Source: Amycolatopsis lexingtonensis (GTDB taxonomy: Bacteria > Actinomycetota > Actinomycetes > Mycobacteriales > Pseudonocardiaceae). Taken from it: a stretch of 64,000 nucleotides of DNA. Position 1 is the first letter of the stretch, and each line of letters opens with the position of its first letter. This document shows positions 1 through 8,237 of the stretch, piece after piece. The stretch covers positions 870,501 to 934,500 of the forward strand of contig NZ_JADBEG010000001.1 in NCBI RefSeq assembly GCF_014873755.1. Reading direction: 5' to 3'. Under the pieces are notes generated by a model. The model searched no databases. It was not told where the DNA came from and saw nothing but the letters and a program-made list of their open reading frames with translations. Both the position numbers and the translations under genes were made by a program.

Positions 1-401
1 TCGGCCAGCTGGTCCGGGAACGGCACGCGGCCGACGGCGTGGTCACGGTCGGCTTCGGCACCTTCCGCGGTTCGGTGCTCGCGGCCGACCACTGGGGCGG
101 GGCGGTGCGCCGGATGCCGGTCGAGCCGGCGCGCCCGGGCAGTCTCGAAGGCCTCCTGCACGACGCCGTGCCGGGGGAGGAGAGCCTGCACGTCTTCGCC
201 GAAGACACCGCGTGGGCGGAGGAGCTGCGCGAGCACCGGGCGATCGGCGTCGTCCACCGCGGCGGCGGGTACGTCCCGACCGTGCCCTCGGCCCGCTACG
301 ACGCGTTCGTGCACTGCGACGAGACGACCGCGAGCACGCCGTTGCACCAGTGGGAGCCGGAAGCGGGTGAAGAGGCGCAGACTTACCCGAGCGGGGTCTG
401 A
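1..401 (+). CDS. Erythromycin esterase family protein, 3' end only
   Basis: This is the C-terminal part of a gene that starts before the window; the open frame runs in from base 3 without a start. The visible 132 residues include GVVTVGFGTFRGSVLAA and a tail ending in QTYPSGV. They resemble the end of erythromycin esterase-like hydrolases (EreA/succinoglycan-type fold), whose active-site histidine and glutamates lie upstream and cannot be checked. In actinomycetes such proteins often sit beside or are fused to a phosphoribosyltransferase, which is the next gene, 16 bases downstream. Whether it acts on macrolides is unknown; most family members have no proven substrate. Confidence 0.7.
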   Translation, partial: GQLVRERHAADGVVTVGFGTFRGSVLAADHWGGAVRRMPVEPARPGSLEGLLHDAVPGEESLHVFAEDTAWAEELREHRAIGVVHRGGGYVPTVPSARYDAFVHCDETTASTPLHQWEPEAGEEAQTYPSGV

Positions 402-417
402 CGCGGAGGGAGCGCCC

Positions 418-1053
418 ATGGCCGGCCGGGTGTTCGCCGACCGCGACGACGGCGGGCGGCGGCTGGCGGGCGAGCTGCGCCGCCGGAACTGGGTGGACCC
501 GCTGGTGCTGGGGCTCGCCCGCGGCGGCGTCCCGGTGGCCGCGGTGGTCGCCCGCCTCCTCGGGGCGGAGCTGGACGTCGTGGTGGCGCGCAAGATCGGC
601 GCGCCGGGGCGGCGCGAATACGGGGTCGGCGCGGTGACCCCGGACGGCCCCGCGCACTACGACGAAGCCATCCTGCGCGCGCTGAACCTGACCACCGCCC
701 GGCTGGCGCGGGCGGAGGACCGGGAGCGGGCGGAAGCGCGACGGCGGCTCGAGCGTTACCGCGCTGGCCGGCCCGCGGTTCGCCTGGCCGGGCGCGACGT
801 CGTCCTCGTCGATGACGGGCTGGCCACCGGCGTCACCGCAACGGCGGCACTGCGCGAACTCCGCGCGGAGCACCCCCGGACGGTGGTGTTCGCGGCCCCG
901 GTGGCCGCCCCCGGCGCGGCCTCGCGGCTGCTGGAGGAAGCCGACGACGTCGTCTGCGTCGCCGAACCGCCGAGCTTTCGCGCGGTCGGCCAGTGGTACG
1001 CGGATTTCCATCAGATCGGGGACGAAGACGTGCTGGACCTGCTCGAACGGTGA
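418..1053 (+). CDS. Phosphoribosyltransferase family protein
   Basis: A 211-residue type I phosphoribosyltransferase-fold protein. The PRPP-binding loop is visible as VVLVDDGLATGVTA around residues 127-140, and an upstream ARKIGAPGRREYGVGA segment fits the substrate hood. The ATG at 418 is preceded by a GGAGGGAG-like ribosome site; an earlier in-frame start at 367 would overlap the esterase gene and has no such site. It lies 16 bases after the erythromycin-esterase-like gene and is probably co-transcribed with it. The substrate is unknown: stand-alone proteins of this subfamily are annotated only as predicted phosphoribosyltransferases. Confidence 0.8.
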   Translation: MAGRVFADRDDGGRRLAGELRRRNWVDPLVLGLARGGVPVAAVVARLLGAELDVVVARKIGAPGRREYGVGAVTPDGPAHYDEAILRALNLTTARLARAEDRERAEARRRLERYRAGRPAVRLAGRDVVLVDDGLATGVTATAALRELRAEHPRTVVFAAPVAAPGAASRLLEEADDVVCVAEPPSFRAVGQWYADFHQIGDEDVLDLLER

Positions 1054-1142
1054 CGCGCTGCTCCGCCCGGGGCAGGCCGGATTGACCGACTGGGTGACGG
1101 GGTATCACCCGGCAGGGGCTCCGACGGGATGGGCAGGACGCG

Positions 1143-1565
1143 ATGATCGAACGGGACGGACTCGGTGCGGCGGCGCGCGGGCTCCGGCAGTACCTGCTGG
1201 CCGTCGCGGCCAAGCTGGACGTGCCCGCCTGGTTCTGCGAGGTGACCGTGCCCGCGAGTGGCTACCTGGCCCTCGACCGGCGCCTCGACCGCTTCCCGGA
1301 CCACGAAGCCGCATTGCTGTGGGACGAGCGCGACGGCTGGTCGGCGGCGGTCGAGTCGGCGACGGGCGACGAAGTCATCGCGCTCGCCTACCTGGGCGTG
1401 GACGTCCTGCCGTCCCCGGACGAGGTCGTGGCGTTCGTGAACGACCTGTACGGCGAGGGCTACCCGGGCCGGCCCGACCCACCGGACTTCCGCACCCCGG
1501 GCGCCCCGGACGGCTTCGACGACCGGCTGGCCGCCTACGCCGCCGACCCCGTCGGCCAAGCCTGA
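1143..1565 (+). CDS. Hypothetical protein, small acidic actinobacterial family
   Basis: A 140-residue acidic protein that I cannot assign firmly; it may belong to the DUF6292 group of actinobacterial proteins. It begins MIERDGLGAAARGLRQYLLA and contains many Asp/Glu and aromatic residues but no membrane segment or catalytic motif. A GGGTAT hexamer at 1100-1105 suggests stress-sigma control, although the matching -35 is poor (ATTG, 15 nt upstream). It converges with the VOC gene: the two stop codons are separated by a single base. Confidence 0.6.
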   Translation: MIERDGLGAAARGLRQYLLAVAAKLDVPAWFCEVTVPASGYLALDRRLDRFPDHEAALLWDERDGWSAAVESATGDEVIALAYLGVDVLPSPDEVVAFVNDLYGEGYPGRPDPPDFRTPGAPDGFDDRLAAYAADPVGQA

Positions 1566-1566
1566 G

Positions 1567-1929
1567 TCAGCGCGGCGGGAGCACGCAGAACTCGTTGCCC
1601 TCCGGGTCCGCCAGCACGATCCACGGGTCGTCGGGCGGGTCGTCGAGAACCTTCGCGCCCAGCATCACCAGGCGTTCCACCTCCGCCCGCTGGTCGAGCC
1701 CCTCCGGCGCCAGGTCGAGGTGCAGCCGGTTCTTGCCGGATTTCCCCTCCGGTACCGGCTGGAAGAGCAGCGCGGGGCCGTCGGCGAAGTCCAGCTGCCG
1801 GTAGTTCAGGCCGTGCGAGTCGGTCCACGTGCGGGTTTCGCCGTGGCCGATGGCCTTCGCCCAGAACTCGGCGAGCAGGTCGGGCTGATCGCAGTCGACC
1901 GCGACGGCCAGGATGCGGGCGGCCGTCAC
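1567..1929 (-). CDS. VOC (glyoxalase/bleomycin-resistance) family protein
   Basis: A 120-residue single-domain vicinal-oxygen-chelate protein of the Glyoxalase_6 type. The fold signature is the N-terminal AVAVDCDQPDLLAEFW and the C-terminal DPEGNEFCVLPPR. The GTG at 1929 overlaps the TGA of the upstream gene as GTGA, so translation is probably coupled. It is the last gene of a four-gene minus-strand operon headed by the DUF4383 gene at 2955. Related proteins carry out metal-dependent isomerisation or dioxygenation, or bind drugs; no substrate can be read from the sequence. A second paralogue is at 15871. Confidence 0.8.
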   Translation of the reverse strand: MTAARILAVAVDCDQPDLLAEFWAKAIGHGETRTWTDSHGLNYRQLDFADGPALLFQPVPEGKSGKNRLHLDLAPEGLDQRAEVERLVMLGAKVLDDPPDDPWIVLADPEGNEFCVLPPR

Positions 1930-2342
1930 GACACGATCCGGTTGATCGTCGCGGCGACCAGTTCGGGTTCGGCGACCGTCACGGTCAGGCCCGGGTGCAG
2001 GAGGACGCCCCACGGTTCGATGCCGGGCACGGGGTCGTGGAAGCGGAGGCACACGCCGCCGCGGGTGGTGGTGCCGAACGTCAGGCCGCGGTCGGCCAGT
2101 GACAGCCGGACGCCGAGCGCGCGCACGGGGCTGAACGGGCCGGTCGCTTCGGCGCCGGCGATGTTGTCCAGCGGGGTCTCGACCAGCCAGGGCCCGAACC
2201 GGACGCGCAGGCCGCCGGTGTCCAGCTCCAAGCCGCTGCGCGGGCCCAGCAGGCGGCGCAGCCAGGGGAACGGGACGGCGAAGTCCGCGTGGAGCCGGTG
2301 GTGCACGACGACGGCGGGCGCCGCCGTGCCGCCGGTTGTCAT
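1926..2342 (-). CDS. Hypothetical protein, uncharacterised
   Basis: A 138-residue soluble protein starting MTTGGTAAPAVVVHHRLHAD. It has segments of alternating hydrophobic residues consistent with a beta-rich fold, and no known motif. The ATG at 2342 overlaps the stop of the preceding small gene as ATGA, and its own stop overlaps the VOC start, so it is translationally coupled on both sides. The likely role is in the same stress operon as DUF4383; the molecular function is unknown. Confidence 0.65.
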   Translation of the reverse strand: MTTGGTAAPAVVVHHRLHADFAVPFPWLRRLLGPRSGLELDTGGLRVRFGPWLVETPLDNIAGAEATGPFSPVRALGVRLSLADRGLTFGTTTRGGVCLRFHDPVPGIEPWGVLLHPGLTVTVAEPELVAATINRIVS

Positions 2343-2506
2343 GCGCCGCCGCCGATCGGCGGGACGTCGGTGTCGTCGTCGGGGGCGTTTTCGGGGTCGC
2401 GCCACTCCTCGGCGCGGGCCGGGCCGTTGCCCTGCAGCGTCCCGCGCAGCTCCGCCTTCAGTTCGTCGTCCTCGCGCGGCGAATGCTGGTCGCTTTCGCG
2501 GTGCAT
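2339..2506 (-). CDS. Small acidic protein of 55 residues
   Basis: A 55-residue, very hydrophilic and probably disordered protein (MHRESDQHSPREDDELKAEL to DVPPIGGGA). The ATG at 2506 has a near-perfect GGAGGT ribosome site inside the 11-base gap after the DUF4383 stop, and its TGA overlaps the next ATG. The start signals make it a convincing gene despite its size. The function is not recognisable. It resembles the 51-residue acidic protein at 22407 in composition. Confidence 0.65.
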   Translation of the reverse strand: MHRESDQHSPREDDELKAELRGTLQGNGPARAEEWRDPENAPDDDTDVPPIGGGA

Positions 2507-2517
2507 GGGAACCTCCT

Positions 2518-2955
2518 TCACGCGGTGTGCTTCCGGTTGGCGGCGCGCGCGGCGAAGATGCCGAGCGCCAGCGCGGCGAGCGCGGTGAGCCCGTGCAGCA
2601 CGTTGCCCGCCCAGTTCAGGTTGATCGGGTCTTCGGGGGTGCTGAACGCGGTGGCCAGCACGCCGTACGCGGTCATGCCGGCGAAGCCCACGAACAGGAC
2701 CCAGCAGTAGATGAGCGACCCGGCACGCCGGGTCGCGGCGAGCAGCCCGAGCACGCCGACCACCGTGTGGACCAGGCTGAGCAGCGGCGTCACGCTGAAG
2801 ATCCAGACGGTCCGGCTCGGGTCGTGCCCGACCGCGGCCGTTTCCGGGGTGAAGAACCCGGCGACGCCGAGCACCAGGTAGAGCAGCCCGATCACGGCCA
2901 CGACCGGGCGGAGCCACGGCGCTCCCGCCCGGGAGCGGATTTCGGCGGACGACAT
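2518..2955 (-). CDS. DUF4383 four-helix membrane protein
   Basis: A 145-residue integral membrane protein with four hydrophobic segments (near residues 14-34, 48-70, 77-97 and 115-135) and the DUF4383-like HTVVGVLGLLA stretch. The role of DUF4383 proteins is unknown, but they are common in high-GC actinomycetes. The ATG at 2955 is preceded by GAAGGAGAG. The promoter is a textbook stress-sigma site: GTTT and GGGTAT on the minus strand, 15 nt apart (2982-3006). It heads the operon that continues through the 55-residue protein, the 138-residue protein and the VOC protein. Confidence 0.85.
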   Translation of the reverse strand: MSSAEIRSRAGAPWLRPVVAVIGLLYLVLGVAGFFTPETAAVGHDPSRTVWIFSVTPLLSLVHTVVGVLGLLAATRRAGSLIYCWVLFVGFAGMTAYGVLATAFSTPEDPINLNWAGNVLHGLTALAALALGIFAARAANRKHTA

Positions 2956-2981
2956 GGGGCTCTCCTTCCCTCCACGCTCGG

Positions 2982-3006
2982 ATACCCGGCCGGAGGTGCG
3001 GGAAAC
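2982..3006 (-). promoter_or_regulatory. SigB/SigF-type promoter of the DUF4383 operon
   Basis: Read on the minus strand, GTTT (3006-3003) is followed after 15 nt by GGGTAT (2987-2982), 26 bases upstream of the ATG at 2955. This matches the actinobacterial stress-sigma consensus GTTT-N15-GGGTAT exactly. Confidence 0.65.
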
Positions 3007-3106
3007 GGCGGAGTGGAACGGGCCGGACGGCGGGCTGAGGAAGCCGCCGTCCGGCCCGCGGCCGGGACCCGCGCCGGTCCCTGCAGCCAGGACGCGGGCC
3101 CCTGGT

Positions 3107-3220
3107 CTAGGGGGAACGCCAGTCGTGCTCGCGGTAGGCGGCGCCGTGCCGGTCGGCCCCCGCCACGACGGCACGCCGCGGCGAAGCGGGTTCGGCGGGC
3201 AAGCTGGCCGGAGTGGGCAC
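3107..3220 (-). CDS. Possible 37-residue protein
   Basis: A short frame of 37 codons starting with GTG at 3220 (first residues MPTPASLPAEP) and ending at 3107. An AAGGAG ribosome site lies 8 bases upstream of the GTG. A stress-sigma-like promoter (GTTT, 15 nt, TGGTAG on the minus strand, 3252-3276) stands just upstream. Both signals argue for a real small gene. The peptide is basic at its centre and has no known motif. Nothing else occupies 2956-3382 apart from the two promoters. Confidence 0.4.
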   Translation of the reverse strand: MPTPASLPAEPASPRRAVVAGADRHGAAYREHDWRSP

Positions 3221-3251
3221 GGACGTCTCCTTTCGGCGTGTCCCCCGGCGG

Positions 3252-3276
3252 CTACCACCTCGTCCGGCGGCTAAAC
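3252..3276 (-). promoter_or_regulatory. Probable stress-sigma promoter of the 37-residue gene
   Basis: On the minus strand GTTT (3276-3273), a 15-nt spacer and TGGTAG (3257-3252) form a slightly degenerate SigB/SigF-type site, 31 bases before the GTG at 3220. Confidence 0.4.
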
Positions 3277-3323
3277 GCGCGGTCGGCGGACCGACCCCGA
3301 CCGGTCGTCCGGTGCCGTCCTGA

Positions 3324-3350
3324 GTTTGTGCGCGCGGCCCGCGGGGGTAA
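3324..3350 (+). promoter_or_regulatory. SigB/SigF-type promoter of the FUSC gene
   Basis: GTTT (3324-3327) and GGGTAA (3345-3350) are 17 nt apart, about 32 bases before the GTG start at 3383. The spacing is at the long end for this promoter class. Confidence 0.5.
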
Positions 3351-3382
3351 TCGCGCGGTTCCCCCGAGTGGCAGGAGAACGC

Positions 3383-4576
3383 GTGCACGAGCCGGACCAG
3401 GACCGGTGCCCCACCACTTCAGCCGTGGCCTCCGGCCGGCGGCTCCGGTTCAAGCGGCAGCTCACCGTCGCGCTCGGGAACAGCGGGCCCTCGCCCGACG
3501 ACGACCGGCGCGACCGGGGTCCGCTCGGCTGGCTCGCCCGCGCCCTCCGCGTCCCCGGTCGTGAGCGGCGGGTCCTCGTCCAGAGCGCCAAGGCCACCCT
3601 CGCCGCGACCGGCGCCTGGCTGCTCGCCACCCTCGTTCTCCGTCTGCCGCAACCGTTCCTGGCTCCCTACGCCGCCGTCTTCCTCGTCGAGTCGACCGTC
3701 TACCGGTCACTGCGCGGCTGGGTGCAGCAGGTCGGCGCGGTGGCCTGTGGGGTGCTGCTCGCCGCCGTCGCCGGGCAGCTCATCCCGTGGCAGGCCGTCG
3801 CGCTCGCCGCCGTCGTGTTCGCCGGGCTGCTCGCCGGCAGCTGGCAGCGGTTCGGCGAGTCCGGGGTGTGGGTCGGGGTCACCGGCATGCTGGTGGTCTC
3901 GTACGGCACGGCCACCGAGCCGGTGCTGCTCGGCGACCGCCTCCTCGAAACCGCGCTGGGCGCCGCGATCGGGGTCGCGGTCAACACCCTGATCTTCCCG
4001 CCGCTCCACGGCGAACGCCTCGCCACCGCCGCCGCGCGGCTCGCGACGGCGCTGGCGGATCTCCTGGAATCGACGTCCGACCTGATCCGCCACGACGAAC
4101 CCGAAGGCGTCGATTCCCTGCTCTCCCAAGCGAACGACGCGCGAAGCCAGGTCTTGGCCGCCGAAGACGCGGCCGGGCTGACGCGGGAAGGCCGGCGGCT
4201 CAACCTGCGCCGGGGCCGCCCGGCCGCCGGTGCCGGGCACGACCGTCCCTTGCGGACGCTCATCGCCCTGTGGCCGCCGCTGGCGCAGCTCATCGCCGCC
4301 GTGCGGACGACGTCGGCGCGCCAGGAGCACCCGTTCGCCTACCCGTGGCCGGACGCGCGGGACGCCCTCGCGGACCTCGTGCACCGCCTCGCCGGAGCCG
4401 TCGAGTCGGTCGCGGCGACCGGGGAGCCGGTCGACCTCGACGATTGCCGGGCGCTGCTGCACCGGCTCGAGCGGCGCCTGGTCTCCGCCGAGGACGACGG
4501 CGTGCCGGCCTGGCTGGGGCTCGGCGCGCTGATCCTCCCCGCGCGCCTGCTGGTGGAAAGGCTGGAAAACCGCTGA
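3383..4576 (+). CDS. FUSC family aromatic-acid-exporter-like membrane protein
   Basis: A 397-residue protein with an N-terminal soluble stretch, about five to six hydrophobic helices between residues 55 and 190 (including ATGAWLLATLVLRLPQPFLA), and a long cytoplasmic C-terminal helical domain. This is the layout of the FUSC/ArAE family, whose members (YccS, AaeB) form inner-membrane pumps or stress-related proteins. The GTG at 3383 is preceded by GCAGGAG. It is transcribed alone from a stress-type promoter and ends 5 bases before the stop of the opposing zinc-ribbon gene. The transported compound is not known. Confidence 0.75.
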   Translation: MHEPDQDRCPTTSAVASGRRLRFKRQLTVALGNSGPSPDDDRRDRGPLGWLARALRVPGRERRVLVQSAKATLAATGAWLLATLVLRLPQPFLAPYAAVFLVESTVYRSLRGWVQQVGAVACGVLLAAVAGQLIPWQAVALAAVVFAGLLAGSWQRFGESGVWVGVTGMLVVSYGTATEPVLLGDRLLETALGAAIGVAVNTLIFPPLHGERLATAAARLATALADLLESTSDLIRHDEPEGVDSLLSQANDARSQVLAAEDAAGLTREGRRLNLRRGRPAAGAGHDRPLRTLIALWPPLAQLIAAVRTTSARQEHPFAYPWPDARDALADLVHRLAGAVESVAATGEPVDLDDCRALLHRLERRLVSAEDDGVPAWLGLGALILPARLLVERLENR

Positions 4577-4581
4577 CCGGG

Positions 4582-4761
4582 TCAGTGCACCGCGACGGCG
4601 CCGGTCTCCGTGCGGTGGCGGCGGCACTCGGTGCACACCATCGTCTGGCCCAGCAAGGCTCCGTCGCCCGACACCAGCCGGGCCACGTGCAGAGTGGGCA
4701 GGCCGCACTCCTCGCACGGGATGGGCTTGCTGTCGCGGCTGATCAGGACTCGGTTCGGCAT
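4582..4761 (-). CDS. Small zinc-ribbon-like protein with two CxxC motifs
   Basis: A 59-residue protein (MPNRVLISRDSKPIPCEECG to TGAVAVH). Two CxxC pairs, CEEC near residue 16 and CTEC near residue 43, are spaced as in a zinc ribbon or rubredoxin-like knuckle. The ATG at 4761 has a GGGAG ribosome site. A GGGTAA hexamer (4800-4795 on the minus strand) lies 34 bases upstream, without a clear -35. It is likely a zinc-binding accessory or regulatory protein of the stress response, but this is an inference. It is short enough to be missed by ORF callers with a 60-codon limit. Confidence 0.65.
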   Translation of the reverse strand: MPNRVLISRDSKPIPCEECGLPTLHVARLVSGDGALLGQTMVCTECRRHRTETGAVAVH

Positions 4762-4835
4762 GGGGCTCCCTGACTCGATCGAAGTCCGCGCCGGTTACCC
4801 CGTGATCGCGCCCACACTCCTCCGGCGCAGTGAAC

Positions 4836-6041
4836 TCACCCGAATGGAGTAGGGGGCTCGGTGGTGGGCCGCGGGACCAGCTCCTGGTAGGCCCGCAGCG
4901 TTTCGGCGGCGACGCGGTCCCACGAGTAGCGGGCCACCACGCGGTCGCGCCCGGCGGTGCCGTAGGCGTGGCACAGAGCCGGGTCTTCGAGCAGCCGCCG
5001 AAGCCGGGACGCCAGCTCCCTCGGCTCGCGCGGGCGGACGAGCAGCCCGGTGACGCCGTCGACGACGGTGTCGGTCAGCCCGCCGACCGCGGCCGCGACC
5101 ACCGGGACACCACACGCCATCGCCTCCAGCGGCACGATCCCGAACGGCTCGTACCACGGGGTGCAGACGACGATGTCGGCCGAGCGCAGCAGGACCGGCA
5201 AGTCCTCTCGGGACACCCGGCCGGGCCAGCGCACGCGGTCGCCGACGCCGAGCCGGGCGGCGAGTGCCCGCAGCCGCCGCGCTTCCGGGTCCTCGGCGAG
5301 CCGGCGCCGTTCAGGACCGCCGGCGATAACGAGCTCGGTGCCGGGCAGCCCGGCGAGCGCGGCGATCGCGATGTCGAACCCCTTGCGCGGGACCAGCCGG
5401 CCCACGGTGACCAGCCGGCGCGGGGTCCGGCGGCGGGCGAGCGGGCCGTCCACGGTGAACCGCCCGAGGTCGACGCCGCCGGGGACGAGCGAGATCCGCG
5501 ACCGCGGCACGCCGAGCCGGGACAGCTCGAAGACCTCGTCCGAGCAGGTGGCGAGCACGCGCCCGGCCCGCCGCCCGATGATCCGTTCCAGCCGGATCCG
5601 GTCGGCCGGACCGGTGTCCCCGCCGCCGCGATAGCGCTGCTCGACCACGCCCAGCGCGTGGAAGGTCTGCACCACCGGGGTCCCGGTCGCGCTCGCCGCC
5701 AAGGCGGTCGCGACGCCCGACGTCCAGAAGTGCGCGTGCGCCAGATCCGGCCGCTCGGCCGTCCACCGGTCGCGCAGGAACCCGCCGAAATCGCCCGTTC
5801 CGGAGAGTGCGCGCTCCTGGCGCGCCGGTCCGGCGGGTACGTGCACCACCCGGAACCCCTGGGGTGCCCGGACCTCGGGCGGTTCGTCGCGGCGCTGCCG
5901 GCGCGTGTAGACGGTGACGTCGTGACCGGACCGCGCGAGCGCGGCCGAGAGCTCGCCGACGTGCACGTTCCGGCCACCGGCACCGGGTTCTCCCGGTGCC
6001 GTCAGGGGATTGGCGTGCTCGGCCACCATCGCGATCTTCAC
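4836..6041 (-). CDS. GT4-family glycosyltransferase
   Basis: A 401-residue GT-B-fold glycosyltransferase. The N-terminal glycine-rich acceptor loop ([17 protein letters not shown]) is near residues 20-36. The C-terminal nucleotide-sugar site [18 protein letters not shown] is near residues 300-317 and carries the EX7E motif of family GT4. The start is GTG at 6041 ([13 protein letters not shown]). It probably transfers a sugar from a nucleotide donor to a lipid, metabolite or glycan at the inner face of the membrane; the acceptor is unknown. It stands alone, divergent from the phosphate-transport pair, with no stress promoter visible. Confidence 0.85.
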   Translation of the reverse strand: MKIAMVAEHANPLTAPGEPGAGGRNVHVGELSAALARSGHDVTVYTRRQRRDEPPEVRAPQGFRVVHVPAGPARQERALSGTGDFGGFLRDRWTAERPDLAHAHFWTSGVATALAASATGTPVVQTFHALGVVEQRYRGGGDTGPADRIRLERIIGRRAGRVLATCSDEVFELSRLGVPRSRISLVPGGVDLGRFTVDGPLARRRTPRRLVTVGRLVPRKGFDIAIAALAGLPGTELVIAGGPERRRLAEDPEARRLRALAARLGVGDRVRWPGRVSREDLPVLLRSADIVVCTPWYEPFGIVPLEAMACGVPVVAAAVGGLTDTVVDGVTGLLVRPREPRELASRLRRLLEDPALCHAYGTAGRDRVVARYSWDRVAAETLRAYQELVPRPTTEPPTPFG

Positions 6042-6204
6042 CGCCCGGCTCCCGTCCGCGAGCCGGGCGCGGGCCGGAGCAGTAGTCTCGGGCCCCGGGA
6101 TCCGGGATCATTCATGTTTTCTTGGGTTCCCGGACACCGCCGGTTAAACCTCCGGCCACCGCGGGCCCCGCGACGGCCGGGCGTCGACGAAGGGATCTCC
6201 ATCC

Positions 6205-6819
6205 ATGCGGTTCACCCCACGGGGCACCCGGTTCTTCGACCTGCTGACCGATGCCGCGAGAAACCTGGTGACCGCGAGTGCGCTGCTGCAGGAGCTGGTG
6301 GCGGCCCGTCCCGAAGACCGCGAAGCGCTCGCCAAGCGCCTGCACGAGGTCGAGCACCAGGGCGACGAGCTGACGCACACGATCATGGTGGAGCTGAACA
6401 GCTCGTTCGTGACGCCGTTCGACCGCGAGGACATCCAGGCGCTCGCCGGCAAGCTCGACGACGTGCTCGACTTCATGGACACCGCGGCCGACCTGGCCGT
6501 GCTGTACCGGCTCGAGGCGTTCCCGCCGGGCACGGACGTGCTGGTCCGCGTGCTGTGCCGGTGCGCGGAGCTGACCGCGTCGTCGATGCCGGGCCTGGCG
6601 AAGGTCGGCGACCTCGAGCCGTACTGGATCGAGGTCAACGAGCTGGAGAACGAGGCCGACCGCCTCTACCGGCGGATCCTGGCGCACCTGTTCGAGCCGG
6701 GCGGGGACGCCCTCGAGGTGCTGAAGACCAAGGAAGTCGTCGAGCAGTTCGAGCTGGCCGCCGACGCCTTCGAGCACGTGGCCGACGTGGTGCAGACCAT
6801 CGCGGTCAAGGAGTCCTAG
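6205..6819 (+). CDS. DUF47 (PhoU-like) phosphate-transport accessory protein
   Basis: A 204-residue all-helical protein with the DUF47/PhoU_div pattern: an N-terminal RFFDLLTDAARNL segment, HEVEHQGDELTH around residue 50, and ELENEADRLYRR and AADAFEHVADVVQTI towards the end. DUF47 proteins partner low-affinity Pit transporters and probably gate phosphate uptake. That fits here: the stop codon overlaps the GTG of the next gene (TAGTG), so the two proteins are made together. The 163 bases upstream hold no other gene and no promoter I can name with confidence. Confidence 0.88.
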   Translation: MRFTPRGTRFFDLLTDAARNLVTASALLQELVAARPEDREALAKRLHEVEHQGDELTHTIMVELNSSFVTPFDREDIQALAGKLDDVLDFMDTAADLAVLYRLEAFPPGTDVLVRVLCRCAELTASSMPGLAKVGDLEPYWIEVNELENEADRLYRRILAHLFEPGGDALEVLKTKEVVEQFELAADAFEHVADVVQTIAVKES

Positions 6820-7814
6820 TGACGGGGACGGCCGCCCTGGTCACGGTGATCGTGCTGACGCTCGTCTTCGACTACACGAACGGCTTCCACGACGCGGCGA
6901 ACGCGATCGCCAGCGCCGTGTCGACCCGGGCCTTGACGCTGCGCGCCGCGCTGGTACTGGCGGCGGTGATGAACCTGGCCGGCGCGCTGCTGTCCACCGG
7001 GATCGCGGCGACGGTGGCCAAGGGCATCATCGACGTCCCGCCGGGGCCGGACGCGCTCACCGTGGTCTTCGCCGCGCTGCTCGGCGCGATCACCTGGAAC
7101 CTGATCACGTGGTACTTCGGCCTCCCGTCGTCGTCCTCGCACTCGCTGATCGGCGGCATGGTCGGCGCGGCACTGGCGGCGGCGAGCACGGTGCACTGGT
7201 CGGGGATCGCGGAGAAGGTGCTGATCCCGATGGTGGCTTCGCCGCTGCTCGGGCTGGTCCTGGGCTACGCGGCGATGCTCGCGGCGCTGTGGCTGCTGCG
7301 CCGGGCGAACCCGCACCGCAGCGGCCGGGTGTTCCGCCGCTTCCAGATCGTCTCGGCCTCGGCGCTCGCCCTCGGCCACGGCCTGCAGGACGCCCAGAAG
7401 GGCATGGGCGTGATCGTGCTGGCGCTGGTGGCGGCGGGGCAGCAGTCGACGTTCGCGGTCCCGATCTGGGTGACCCTGCTGTGCGCGGCCGCGTTGTCGC
7501 TGGGCACCTATTCGGGTGGCCTGCGGATCATGCGCACCCTCGGCCGCCGCGTCTTCCCGCTGGACCCGCCGCACGGCTTCGTGGCGGAGTCGGTGGCGTC
7601 GTCGGTGCTGTACGTGACGGCGTTCGCGGTGAAGGCCCCGATCTCGACGACGCACGTGATCACGGCGGCGATCATGGGGGTCGGCGCGACCCGGCGGCTC
7701 TCGGCGGTGCGGTGGGGGATCGCGAGGGACATCGTCCTGGGCTGGGTCCTGACCTTCCCGGCGGCGGCCGCCGTGGCGGCGGCGGTGTACCTGGTGGCGG
7801 ACCTGCTCACCTGA
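6819..7814 (+). CDS. pit: Inorganic phosphate transporter, PiT family
   Basis: A 331-residue multi-pass membrane protein of the PiT family (TC 2.A.20). The duplicated signature is visible twice: DYTNGFHDAANAIASAV near residues 14-30 and the mirrored GHGLQDAQKG near residues 187-196, each followed by hydrophobic helices. It imports phosphate as a metal-phosphate complex driven by the proton gradient. The GTG at 6819 overlaps the DUF47 stop, giving the usual DUF47-Pit operon. The frame upstream is open but lacks start signals, so the long read-through frame was ignored. Confidence 0.9.
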   Translation: MTGTAALVTVIVLTLVFDYTNGFHDAANAIASAVSTRALTLRAALVLAAVMNLAGALLSTGIAATVAKGIIDVPPGPDALTVVFAALLGAITWNLITWYFGLPSSSSHSLIGGMVGAALAAASTVHWSGIAEKVLIPMVASPLLGLVLGYAAMLAALWLLRRANPHRSGRVFRRFQIVSASALALGHGLQDAQKGMGVIVLALVAAGQQSTFAVPIWVTLLCAAALSLGTYSGGLRIMRTLGRRVFPLDPPHGFVAESVASSVLYVTAFAVKAPISTTHVITAAIMGVGATRRLSAVRWGIARDIVLGWVLTFPAAAAVAAAVYLVADLLT

Positions 7815-7908
7815 GGGCTCGCGGCGTGTCATGAACGACTCGTTCATCGCGTCGGGTGTCAGTGGCCCCGGAAAGTCGGGTCGGCGCGGTCCGCAGCGCT
7901 GCGCCAGC

Positions 7909-7961
7909 GTCTTGAATGACTCATTCAGGACCTCCGAAGACCTGAATGAGTCATTCAAGAC
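7909..7961. repeat. 53-bp double palindrome, copy 1
   Basis: Starts GTCTTGAATGACTCATTCAG and ends with its reverse complement up to AAGAC. Two 15-base palindromes flank a 15-base centre. Its reverse complement differs from the copy at 16291 only at the two central bases. It could form a cruciform or long hairpin. Confidence 0.85.
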
Positions 7962-8237
7962 GTCGGGCGAGCGGGTCACCGACGGCAGAGCGGCCTGGCA
8001 GCGTGACTTTGCCGAGACCCCGGCCGTGATGTCGTGAACGACTCGTTCATGTCGTCTGGTGAGGTGAACGACTCTTTCATGACGTCCGCCGCCGACCTGC
8101 TCACCTGACGCTGCGTTTGGCGTCTCCGGGAGCGTCGCGAATGACTCATTCGCGACCTCTGGCGTCCCCAATGGGTCATTCGCGACCTCCGCCGCTGCCG
8201 CGCCGCGCCCTCCGTCCCACCGCTCACCTGACGCCGC

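Noticed and set aside
43..1011. Long antisense frame over the phosphoribosyltransferase
   Set aside because: Arg/Pro/Gly-rich composition typical of a shadow frame in GC-rich DNA; the opposite strand encodes a recognisable enzyme.
7831..8037. 68-codon frame with repeated NDSF/NESF words
   Set aside because: It only reads through the palindromic repeats and has no ribosome site; the same pseudo-peptide appears at other repeat copies.
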